Source: Patescibacteria group bacterium (GTDB taxonomy: Bacteria > Patescibacteriota > Gracilibacteria > UBA1369 > JAHJTR01). Taken from it: a stretch of DNA of 6,356 nt. Under the pieces are notes generated by a model that saw only the letters and a program-made list of their open reading frames with translations, did not search any database and was not told the origin of the DNA. Below, in pieces: positions 1-5,812 of this stretch (position 1 is the first letter of the stretch; each line of letters opens with the position of its first letter). A program made the position numbers and the translations under genes. The stretch lies in NCBI GenBank assembly GCA_018829865.1, contig JAHJTR010000234.1, positions 1 to 6,356 on the forward strand, given 5' to 3'.

Positions 1-417
1 AGGAATTGAATTTATATCAATTGTAATTTCGCTTACCGGATCATAAGGCTTGTCGATAAGATATTGAAGGATAGTATTATTTTTGAGACTTAAGAAAGCG
101 TGACCGCAGCCGGCTGGAATATATATTTCATTTTTCTTTTCTGCATTTAGCTCGATGAAAAATATTTTTAAAAATGTTTTTGAGTCTTTGCGTAAATCAA
201 TAACCATATCAAGCGCTTTGCCGCTTAATACTCTGACCAATTTGGATTGTGATTTTTTGCCACCCTGTAGATGTACTCCTCTAAAAACATTAATTTTGTT
301 TACGCTGATATTTTCTTGAATCCATTTAGAATTTAGCGGCCTGCAACTAAACTCCCCGCGCGAGTCGGCGAAAATCTTTGCGTCTGTGATTTTTAGACCG
401 GTTATTTTATCTCCCAT
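1..417 (-). CDS. rmlC: RmlC-type dTDP-4-dehydrorhamnose 3,5-epimerase, C-terminus cut by window edge
   Basis: The 139 visible codons from ATG at 417 read as the cupin-fold sugar-nucleotide epimerase of dTDP-L-rhamnose synthesis, which inverts C3 and C5 of dTDP-4-keto-6-deoxyglucose for cell-surface polysaccharide. Visible family motifs are FADSRGEF (residues 16-23), FRGVHLQ (45-51) with the expected catalytic His49, QSKLVRVLSG (57-66), DLRKDSKTF (74-82), IPAGCGHAF (100-108) and QYLIDKPYDP (118-127), whose Tyr119 matches the active-site Tyr. The family is usually about 180 residues, so roughly 40 residues, including the second catalytic acid, lie beyond the left edge. The leader is A/T-rich with no Shine-Dalgarno. 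The gene diverges from pdxT. A related dTDP-sugar 3,5- or 3,4-epimerase or isomerase of the same fold cannot be excluded without the C-terminus; neighbouring rhamnose genes would be expected to the left. Confidence 0.85.
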   Translation of the reverse strand, partial: MGDKITGLKITDAKIFADSRGEFSCRPLNSKWIQENISVNKINVFRGVHLQGGKKSQSKLVRVLSGKALDMVIDLRKDSKTFLKIFFIELNAEKKNEIYIPAGCGHAFLSLKNNTILQYLIDKPYDPVSEITIDINSIP

Positions 418-444
418 ATTATTATTAATTAGCTTTCGAATGGA

Positions 445-450
445 ATTATA
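445..450 (-). promoter_or_regulatory. Candidate -10 box for the rmlC-type gene
   Basis: The plus-strand string ATTATAAT (445-452) gives a perfect TATAAT on the minus strand (450 to 445), 28 nt ahead of the rmlC ATG. No good -35 hexamer sits 16-18 nt upstream, so the call rests on the -10 alone. The same string also reads TATAAT on the plus strand (447-452), so it could instead serve the pdxT side. Confidence 0.25.
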
Positions 451-606
451 ATGGTATCGATTAATAATGAAAGAGTTTTTGGGTTAATTTTTGATATTTG
501 GAGTAGAAAATCGGGGAAACTTAAGGAGAATACGCAATAAGCGGAGTCAATTAATTTGTTCTTTGGCTGCGATTTAGCTAAAATTGATTTCCTTAATAAA
601 AAAATT

Positions 607-1182
607 ATGATAGTTGGGGTATTGGCTATTCAAGGCTCTTTTGAGGAGCATAAATCGGCTCTTGTTAAAATGAATATTGATGTTTGTGAAGTGAGGGCAA
701 AAAAAGATCTGAAAAAATGCGATGCGTTGATTATGCCCGGAGGTGAGAGCACAACGATTGATAAATTGCTGAAAATTTATGGTCTTGATAAAGAGATAAT
801 TAGCAGAGTAAAGGGAGGTATGCCTATATATGGTACTTGTGCGGGGGCGATTTTACTGGCAAAAAAAATCGAGGATAATCATGGAGTCGAGGGGCTTAAA
901 TTGATGGATATTTCAATTAGTAGAAATGCATATGGTAGACAGCTTGATAGTTTTGAGACTGAAATTGACTTTGAGGGGCAGAGGGCTGAGGCGGTTTTTA
1001 TTAGGGCTCCTAAAATCTTGCAAACCGGCGCGGGAGTGGAAATTTTGGCAAAATATAATAATGAGCCGGTGCTGGTAAAACAGAATAATATGCTTGCCGG
1101 GACATTTCATCCGGAGCTGACTAATGGGAAAGCTATTTACGAGTACTTTTTAGCTATGAATGGCGGCGCAAAGCATTTTTGA
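607..1182 (+). CDS. pdxT: Pyridoxal 5'-phosphate synthase glutaminase subunit PdxT
   Basis: This 191-residue class I glutamine amidotransferase releases ammonia from glutamine and passes it to PdxS, which builds PLP from ribose 5-phosphate and glyceraldehyde 3-phosphate. Signature motifs are present in order: VGVLAIQGSFEEH (3-15), PGGESTT (44-50), GTCAGAILLAKKI (76-88) with nucleophile Cys78, LMDISISRNAYGRQLDSFE (99-117), VFIRAP (130-135) and FHPELT (167-172) with His168 and Glu170 completing the triad. I start at ATG 607 because the family begins at this VGVLAxQG strand; an in-frame TTG at 556 would add 17 residues with no family counterpart. Length is normal. No Shine-Dalgarno precedes the ATG. 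The partner pdxS, usually adjacent, is not next to it: the upstream neighbour is divergent rmlC and the downstream one is folE. The TGA stop lies inside the first copy of an 11-bp repeat. Confidence 0.94.
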   Translation: MIVGVLAIQGSFEEHKSALVKMNIDVCEVRAKKDLKKCDALIMPGGESTTIDKLLKIYGLDKEIISRVKGGMPIYGTCAGAILLAKKIEDNHGVEGLKLMDISISRNAYGRQLDSFETEIDFEGQRAEAVFIRAPKILQTGAGVEILAKYNNEPVLVKQNNMLAGTFHPELTNGKAIYEYFLAMNGGAKHF

Positions 1183-1208
1183 CTAATCAAATTTTGCAAA
1201 AATATATT
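1179..1208 (+). promoter_or_regulatory. folE: Weak candidate promoter upstream of folE
   Basis: TTGACT (1179-1184), 18 nt, then TATATT (1203-1208) resembles a sigma70 promoter at 4-5 of 6 matches per box, and its start site would fall near 1215. The -35-like box lies inside repeat copy 1 and the start region inside copy 2, so a protein bound to the repeats would cover this promoter. A perfect TTGACA at 1252-1257 is a second possible -35, but no good -10 follows it before the folE ATG. Confidence 0.25.
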
Positions 1209-1282
1209 TGACTAATCAACAGTTAGAATATAGCCTTAGTAAGCTAAAAAATTGACATCATTTTATCTCCCTGACTAATCAA
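1180..1282. repeat. Three copies of the 11-bp motif TGACTAATCAA
   Basis: Identical TGACTAATCAA occurs at 1180-1190, 1209-1219 and 1272-1282, with 29 and 63 bp between starts. Copies 1 and 2 extend to TTGACTAATCAA, a 12-bp near-palindrome with one mismatched pair; copy 1 extends to 14 bp. Copy 1 includes the pdxT stop codon and copy 3 ends 3 nt before the folE ATG. I saw no other exact copy in the window. Clustered near-palindromes around a promoter and start codon suggest an operator, but no regulator is identified; local duplication is the alternative. Confidence 0.6.
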
Positions 1283-1285
1283 AAT

Positions 1286-1828
1286 ATGGATCCAAAAGAT
1301 ATGATTACTCATTTGATTAAGCACATTGGTGAAGACCCTGAAAGGGAAGGCTTAAAAGATACTCCGAGGCGGGTTATTAAGAGTTATGAAAAACTTTTTT
1401 CGGGTTATAAGAAAGATCCAAAAGATGTGATTACTACTTTTGATGGCGAAAATTATGATGAAATGATAATCGCTAAAGATATTGAGTTTTATAGTATGTG
1501 CGAGCATCATATGTTGCCGTTTTGGGGGAAGGTGCATATTGGATATATTCCCAATGATAAAATTATCGGGCTTTCTAAAATGCCGAGACTTGTTGAAATT
1601 TTTGCGAGGAGGATGCAAAATCAAGAGAGATTAACTAAGCAGGTGGCTAATGCGTTGGATGAATATCTTAGTCCGAGAGGCGTTGGGGTTGTTATTGAGG
1701 CGAGACATTTTTGTATGATGGCTAGAGGTGTTGAGAAGCAAAATAGTAAAATGATCACATCCAGTCTTTTGGGATCGTTTAAAAAAAATTATAATACGCG
1801 CAGTGAATTTCTTAAACTTATAAAATGA
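1286..1828 (+). CDS. folE: GTP cyclohydrolase I (FolE, type I)
   Basis: This cytosolic enzyme turns GTP into 7,8-dihydroneopterin triphosphate, first step of tetrahydrofolate and, in many bacteria, queuosine precursor synthesis. The 180 residues contain GEDPEREGLKDTPRRV (15-30), FYSMCEHHMLPF (68-79) with zinc ligands Cys72 and His75 and active-site His74, GLSKMPRLVEIFARRMQNQE (95-114), and the C-terminal block 136-165 with zinc ligand Cys143 (RHFCMMARGVEKQNSK). All zinc ligands of the type I family are intact and length is near the bacterial norm. One position in the last block, Met156 in SKMITSS, is usually Thr. The ATG at 1286 follows an A/T-rich leader without Shine-Dalgarno. The stop overlaps the recR start (ATGA), which suggests translational coupling. 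A near-exact 21-bp direct repeat lies within the first 150 bases. Confidence 0.96.
   Translation: MDPKDMITHLIKHIGEDPEREGLKDTPRRVIKSYEKLFSGYKKDPKDVITTFDGENYDEMIIAKDIEFYSMCEHHMLPFWGKVHIGYIPNDKIIGLSKMPRLVEIFARRMQNQERLTKQVANALDEYLSPRGVGVVIEARHFCMMARGVEKQNSKMITSSLLGSFKKNYNTRSEFLKLIK
1289..1435. repeat. In-frame 21-bp direct repeat inside folE
   Basis: Positions 1289-1309 and 1415-1435 are identical except for one base (A at 1301, G at 1427). The copies are 126 bp apart, a multiple of three, so both encode the same DPKDxIT peptide (residues 2-8 as DPKDMIT, 44-50 as DPKDVIT). Recombination between them would delete 42 codons in frame, including the GEDPEREG motif. Confidence 0.75.
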
Positions 1829-2424
1829 GTGGACTTCCTAAACCAATTCAAGAGCTGATAAATGAATTTTCGCGATTGCCCGGAGTTGGGCCGAAATCAG
1901 CTCAGAGGCTTTCGTTTTATTTGATCAGATCTAATGATGGCAAAGAGAAATCGCTTGGGACTGCTCTTATTAATTTAAAATCCGAGTTAACTTTTTGTGA
2001 TGATTGCCATAATATTACGATTTCCAATCCTTGTGATATTTGCGAGGATGTACATCGTGATAAAAAAATAATTTGCGTTGTTGAGGAGCCACTTGACGTG
2101 ATTGCACTTGAAAAAACGGGGCAATACAAAGGTCTTTATCACGTTTTACATGGGGTGCTGTCCCCTATCGATGGAGTTGGGCCTGATGATTTGAAAATTC
2201 GAGAATTGGTGGAAAGAATTAAATCAGGTAGCTTTGATGAGTTAATTTTGGCTTTGAATCCGAGTTTGGAGGGGGAAGCAACTTCGAATTATATTCAAAG
2301 TTCGCTGACTGGCTGTGAGATTAGTATTACAAAAATTGCGCAGGGGTTGCCGATGGGTGGTGATTTGGAATATGCGGATGATAAAACGTTGATTAAGGCA
2401 ATGGAGGGACGGAGGAAGTGTTAG
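1825..2424 (+). CDS. recR: Recombination mediator protein RecR
   Basis: RecR acts with RecO (and RecF) to load RecA on SSB-coated single-stranded DNA at gaps. The 199 residues match the family's usual length and order: N-terminal helix-hairpin-helix (LPGVGPKSAQRLSFYL, 18-33), a four-cysteine zinc finger (Cys58, Cys61, Cys70, Cys73), a Toprim domain from about residue 82 (IICVVEEPLDVIALE with the acidic Glu87, then LHGVLSPIDGVGPDDL and ALNPSLEGEAT), and the C-terminal motif around IAQGLPMGGDLEYADDKTL. The start overlaps the folE stop by 4 nt and has no Shine-Dalgarno, so reinitiation after folE is likely. RecR more often neighbours dnaX and a YbaB-type gene, so this pairing is unusual. A large palindrome begins 6 nt after the stop. 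Confidence 0.97.
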   Translation: MSGLPKPIQELINEFSRLPGVGPKSAQRLSFYLIRSNDGKEKSLGTALINLKSELTFCDDCHNITISNPCDICEDVHRDKKIICVVEEPLDVIALEKTGQYKGLYHVLHGVLSPIDGVGPDDLKIRELVERIKSGSFDELILALNPSLEGEATSNYIQSSLTGCEISITKIAQGLPMGGDLEYADDKTLIKAMEGRRKC

Positions 2425-2429
2425 TAAAA

Positions 2430-2553
2430 TAGGGTGCACTGAAAAACGCGTATCGCGGCGTTGGCTTCACCATTTTGTACCTCAACGTACCGGTGTACGT
2501 CTCGGCACAAAATGGCTTGCCGCCTTGCGATACACGTTTTTCAGCACACCCTA
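2430..2553. repeat. 124-bp imperfect palindrome between convergent recR and ispE
   Basis: The arms pair over most of their length around a centre near 2491/2492. Matching blocks are AGGGTG/CACCCT at the tips (2431-2436 with 2547-2552), CTGAAAAACG-type strings (2439-2448 with 2535-2544), GTATCGC/GCGATAC (2450-2456 with 2527-2533), GGCG/CGCC (2457-2460 with 2521-2524), CCATTTTGT/ACAAAATGG (2470-2478 with 2507-2515) and ACGTA/TACGT beside the loop. It is more GC-rich than its flanks and contains no ORF. The sharp ends and several mismatches between arms fit a dispersed palindromic or MITE-like repeat. The structure could also end transcription from both genes; a six-T run (2565-2570) follows on the plus strand, but too far away for a textbook intrinsic terminator. 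Confidence 0.85.
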
Positions 2554-2618
2554 CAGCGTTTGTATTTTTTGGTTAAATATGTTCTAATACTGGTGATTTT
2601 TGTGTTTTTCGGTGCGCT

Positions 2619-3395
2619 CTAGAATAGACCGAATACACAACCACCTGAGCCGGATAGATGGGCTGACGTAGCTCCTTTTGATTTTAATTCTTCTATGGCT
2701 GCTGTAATTTGGGGATGGTTTTTGTTTACGGAGAGCTCGAAATCGTTGTGGATTAATTTTTCAAGACCTTCGATCTTTTGGGATTTCAGTAGAGAGATTA
2801 ATTGATCTGTGAGCTGTTTTTGTTGACCGATTTTTTTGTAATCAATTTGTTTGTAAGCCTCGGCACTGGCGATTTTTACTCCCGTGTCTATAATTTGAAT
2901 TTCAATATTTTTTAGTTCGGGTAGCGGGTAAATGTTATCGCCAAAATGTGAGCAGACGCAGGTGCCGCCGTATAAAAAGAAGACTGTGTCCATTCCGATT
3001 TGTATGGCTATTTCTTCGAGCTCGGGGGTTTTTAGGTTTAGGTGCCAGATCTCGTTTAGGGCTTTTAAAACCGCTGCCGCGTCACTACTTCCTCCTCCCA
3101 GGCCTGAGCTTAGGGGGATTTTTTTATCAATTTTGATTTCTACTCCTTTATTAATTTTGAATTTTTCTTTAAGCAATTTTGCAGCTTTGTAGCAGGTATT
3201 TGTCTCATCCGCTTCGAGATCTTTATTACTACAATCAATCGAAATTTTGTCAGCTTGAATTTCTCTGATTTCGATTGTATCGAAAAGGGTTGGCACCTGC
3301 GTGATAACGGTTTGTATAAAATGATAATCGGTAATTTTATCTTTGCCGAGAATATCCAGAGCGAGATTAATTTTTGCGTGAGCTTTGATTTGCAT
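2619..3395 (-). CDS. ispE: 4-diphosphocytidyl-2-C-methyl-D-erythritol kinase (IspE)
   Basis: This GHMP-family kinase phosphorylates the 2-hydroxyl of CDP-methylerythritol with ATP in the MEP isoprenoid pathway. The 258 residues show AKINLALDI (7-15) with Lys8, the DYHFIQT substrate motif (23-29, usually DGYHxLxT), the glycine-rich ATP loop PLSSGLGGGSSDAAA (94-108), GMDTVFFLYGG (134-144) with catalytic Asp136 where most homologues read GxDVPFF, and LSGSGGCVFGLF at the end (247-258). I choose ATG 3395, which starts at the usual MxxKAxAKINL; an in-frame ATG at 3428 would add 11 residues and overlap ispDF. Only 2 nt separate it from the ispDF stop, so the two are co-transcribed. The protein stops right after the SGSG motif, about 20 residues short of typical IspE. 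The downstream frame gives no family sequence, so this does not look like a frameshift. Confidence 0.94.
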   Translation of the reverse strand: MQIKAHAKINLALDILGKDKITDYHFIQTVITQVPTLFDTIEIREIQADKISIDCSNKDLEADETNTCYKAAKLLKEKFKINKGVEIKIDKKIPLSSGLGGGSSDAAAVLKALNEIWHLNLKTPELEEIAIQIGMDTVFFLYGGTCVCSHFGDNIYPLPELKNIEIQIIDTGVKIASAEAYKQIDYKKIGQQKQLTDQLISLLKSQKIEGLEKLIHNDFELSVNKNHPQITAAIEELKSKGATSAHLSGSGGCVFGLF

Positions 3396-3397
3396 GA

Positions 3398-4531
3398 TTA
3401 TTTGATGAGTGAAACCATCGCCATACATTTTATGCCTTCTCCCCTTCCGAAGCTACTTAATTCTTCGCCTGATGTGGCTGTGATGCCTATTCTTTTTTCG
3501 GGGATATCTGTTAATTTCGAGAGGGAGCTTTTTAGTTTTGGAATAATCGGCTCTATTTTGGGCTCGGAGCATTCCAGCGAAATACTGATATTGTTGATAC
3601 TAAAATATCTTTTATCAACCAGATTTAAAACTTTTTCTAAATATTTGGCGCTATCCGTGATGCCTTCTTGGCACATTTCGTCTGCTATGAGGGAGATTGA
3701 GCCACCTCCCATACTTGATGAAATCGCGTTTATGATAGAATGCAAAATTACGTCGCCATCAGAATTCGCTTGCAGCTTTGAATACTCGGGGAAAGTTATA
3801 CCTGCCAGAGTTAAGCCTTTTTCGCTCTTGGAAAATTTATGACTGTCTTCCCCTACTCCGCAAATAAAATCTTGAGGCATGTCTTTGGCTAAATACCTGG
3901 CAAGAATTAAATCTTGATCGGTTGTTATTTTGAAATTATTAGCCGATTTGATGACTAATATTGGCTTAATTCCGATGTTTTCAGCGATTATTAAATCGTC
4001 GGTTGGTTCGAATTTAATGTTTTGGATACCTTCAAGGAGAATTTCAGATTTTATGGCTTGCGGGGTTTGCATGGCGAAGAGGTTTTCGCGATTTAGGGTT
4101 TTTTGAATTTTTTTGTTTTGCCCTACCAGTTTAATTGTATCGATTACCCTTCTGCCGACGGCTGAAGCTCCGGCTTTCATTGCTCCTCTGATTACGCGGG
4201 AGATTTCTTTCTTTGTTGCGAGTGGGTTGGCTGCGTTATGAATTACGACAATATCATCATTTTTTAGGTTTTTTTTAATTAAATTTAATCCGTTTATGAG
4301 AGACTTATATCTGCTGTCCCCTCCCAAAACGATTTGAACTCCCTTAGCATCTTTAATTTCACTTTTTATTTCATCACTGCAAACCATTATGACTTGATCA
4401 ATCAATTTATGACTAAAAACCAGGTCTAAAGAAATTTGCCAGATAGGCTTGCCGTTTATTTTTTGCAGTAATTTGTTGGTGCCGCTGAAGCGGTTTGACT
4501 TGCCTGATGCTAAAAGAATTGCGTAATTCAT
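3398..4531 (-). CDS. ispDF: Bifunctional IspD-IspF: MEP cytidylyltransferase / ME-cPP synthase
   Basis: A 377-residue fusion. The IspD part (1-215) couples CTP to methylerythritol phosphate: ASGKSNRFSGTNK (8-20) holds the Arg14 and Lys20 equivalents, then GGDSRYKSLINGL (70-82), DTIK (131-134), TLNRENLFAMQTPQA (145-159), TDD (177-179) and NFKITTDQDL (199-208) with Lys201. The usual HDAARP block reads HNAANP (98-103). The IspF part (222-377) cyclises CDP-MEP phosphate: GVGEDSHKF (225-233) with metal ligands Asp229 and His231, SDGDVILH (257-264) with His264, ATSGEEL (352-358) with Glu356, and FGRGEGI (361-367). The residue before SDGD is Asn256 instead of the usual His, and the usual GDIGxxFPDTD stretch is replaced by GGGSISLIADEMCQEGITDS (275-294). 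IspDF fusions join non-consecutive steps; ispE, the step between, lies 2 nt downstream. No Shine-Dalgarno precedes the ATG. Confidence 0.95.
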   Translation of the reverse strand: MNYAILLASGKSNRFSGTNKLLQKINGKPIWQISLDLVFSHKLIDQVIMVCSDEIKSEIKDAKGVQIVLGGDSRYKSLINGLNLIKKNLKNDDIVVIHNAANPLATKKEISRVIRGAMKAGASAVGRRVIDTIKLVGQNKKIQKTLNRENLFAMQTPQAIKSEILLEGIQNIKFEPTDDLIIAENIGIKPILVIKSANNFKITTDQDLILARYLAKDMPQDFICGVGEDSHKFSKSEKGLTLAGITFPEYSKLQANSDGDVILHSIINAISSSMGGGSISLIADEMCQEGITDSAKYLEKVLNLVDKRYFSINNISISLECSEPKIEPIIPKLKSSLSKLTDIPEKRIGITATSGEELSSFGRGEGIKCMAMVSLIK

Positions 4532-4584
4532 ATGGTTTTAGATTTGTTATTTGATTTATGGAGATTACTGTAGCTTATTTTAGC

Positions 4585-4590
4585 ATTATA
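4585..4590 (-). promoter_or_regulatory. ispDF: Candidate internal -10 box upstream of ispDF
   Basis: The 75-nt dxr-ispDF gap contains a perfect minus-strand TATAAT (4590 to 4585), 53 nt before the ispDF ATG. No -35-like hexamer lies at 16-18 nt (TTGGTA is 22 nt away) and there is no extended TGN. In such AT-rich DNA this may be chance; the gap is nevertheless the longest inside the MEP cluster. Confidence 0.25.
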
Positions 4591-4606
4591 GTGGAGCTTT
4601 TATGGT

Positions 4607-5620
4607 TTATTTTACCAATTTGTTTAAAGCCCCGTATATATCTAAAAATTTGATTTCTTTGTTTAAGAACCTGTCTATTAAATTGTCTGAGAGATTAATA
4701 AAATCTGTGATTTTCCCATTCTTGAAAGCCTTCAATACTAAATTTATACCTGTAATAAGCGTTTTGTTGTTTGGACTGAAGAATTCGAGTTTTTTGTTGA
4801 TTAAGCTGAGACTTGGCATTTGAAGCCGGCGACTTGATAGCTTTTCATCAAATGATAGGCTGCTCAAAGCATAATTAATGGCAATTTTCATGTCGTTGAT
4901 ACTTAATTGAGCGACTGAGGTGCCGTCTTTGAACTCAACTATTGAATGAACATAGCTTTGAGGATGAATGATGACTTCGATTTTTTCCAGCGGTATGCCG
5001 AAAAGTATGTGGGCTTCAATTATTTCGTATCCCTTATTTATCCAGAGGGCGCTTTCGATTGATATTTTTTTGCCCATTTTCCAAGTGGGATGCTTGAGGG
5101 CTGTGCGGGGCGTTACTTCTGCGATAAATTTGGCGTTTTGCTTTAAAAAGGGGCCTCCGCTGCAGGTTAAGTATATTTTATTTATCTCATTTTTGTTGTT
5201 TTGCAGTAATTGAGTTAGTGCTACCATTTCAGAATCCAGAGGTATTATTTGAGCTCCGGTTTTTTTTGCTAAATTCATCACTTCTCCTCCACCTTGTATT
5301 ATGGCTTCTTTACTGGCTATTGCGACTTTCTTGCCCAATTTTACGGATTTTTTATATATCTTGAGGCTAATATTGCCGGAATTGGCTATTACTATCAGGT
5401 GAGCCGCGGGATCCTCCACCATATTTATTAACTTTGATTCGGTGCAATCGCTGTGCCAAATATTTTTAATCTTATGCTTCTTGGCCATCTGCTCGAGTTT
5501 TTTTGCATTCTTAAAACCGGCAATACCGATTATTTTATAATCTTTGGTTCTTTGCCCAATCAGCTCGACAACTTTAGTGCCCACAGAGCCGGTTGCCCCT
5601 GTGATTACGACATTTTGCAT
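4607..5620 (-). CDS. dxr: 1-deoxy-D-xylulose 5-phosphate reductoisomerase (Dxr/IspC), short form
   Basis: Dxr rearranges and reduces DXP to 2-C-methylerythritol 4-phosphate using NADPH and a divalent metal, the committed MEP step. The 337 residues include the nucleotide-binding loop ITGATGSVGTK (6-16), IASKEAII (101-108; most homologues have NKE), PLDSEMVAL (127-135) with metal ligands Asp129 and Glu131, TCSGGPF (152-158) with Ser154, HPTWKMGKKISIESA (177-191) with His177 and Trp180, INKGYEIIEA (194-203) with Asn195, Lys196 and third metal ligand Glu199, and IHPQSYVHSIVEF (218-230). Typical Dxr has 380-400 residues. Here the segment between the Rossmann strands (about 60-80) is compressed and the protein ends soon after FLDI, missing the last helical stretch, with no homologous sequence downstream in frame. 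Core catalytic residues are intact, so it is probably active. It heads the dxr-ispDF-ispE cluster. Confidence 0.94.
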   Translation of the reverse strand: MQNVVITGATGSVGTKVVELIGQRTKDYKIIGIAGFKNAKKLEQMAKKHKIKNIWHSDCTESKLINMVEDPAAHLIVIANSGNISLKIYKKSVKLGKKVAIASKEAIIQGGGEVMNLAKKTGAQIIPLDSEMVALTQLLQNNKNEINKIYLTCSGGPFLKQNAKFIAEVTPRTALKHPTWKMGKKISIESALWINKGYEIIEAHILFGIPLEKIEVIIHPQSYVHSIVEFKDGTSVAQLSINDMKIAINYALSSLSFDEKLSSRRLQMPSLSLINKKLEFFSPNNKTLITGINLVLKAFKNGKITDFINLSDNLIDRFLNKEIKFLDIYGALNKLVK

Positions 5621-5656
5621 AGTATAGAGGATGTATAGTCCTGATAAATCGTGGGA

Positions 5657-5685
5657 ATTGTAGCGGGAAAGCGGTTAAAAGACAA
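5657..5685 (-). promoter_or_regulatory. dxr: Sigma70-type promoter for the dxr-ispDF-ispE cluster
   Basis: On the minus strand TTGTCT (5685 to 5680) is followed after exactly 17 nt by TACAAT (5662 to 5657), matching consensus at 4 and 5 of 6 positions. Transcription would begin near 5650, leaving a leader of about 30 nt before the dxr ATG. The leader has no Shine-Dalgarno. This is the best promoter match in the window and sits where the gene order predicts one. Confidence 0.5.
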
Positions 5686-5812
5686 TAAGTTAGCGATTTT
5701 GGTTTGTGCAATGTCTTGAGTTTATCGTTGTAGTAACTGCTCACTGAGGCAGGGGCAGGAGATTTTTCCCTTGAATTAATGCATAACGATTCTACGCAAC
5801 AATTTTCCCCGG

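Noticed and set aside
523..528. AAGGAG as a ribosome binding site
   Set aside because: No ATG, GTG or TTG lies within the normal 5-12 nt downstream.
556..606. Upstream TTG start for pdxT with GGAG about 10 nt before it
   Set aside because: The 17 added residues have no counterpart in PdxT, which begins at the VGVLAxQG strand.
1180..1182. TGA recoded as glycine, as in some CPR lineages
   Set aside because: TGA ends pdxT and folE exactly where their families end, so it is a stop here.
3255..3842. 195-codon plus-strand ORF
   Set aside because: It lies antisense to ispE and ispDF, both clearly real from conserved motifs, and its translation has no family features.
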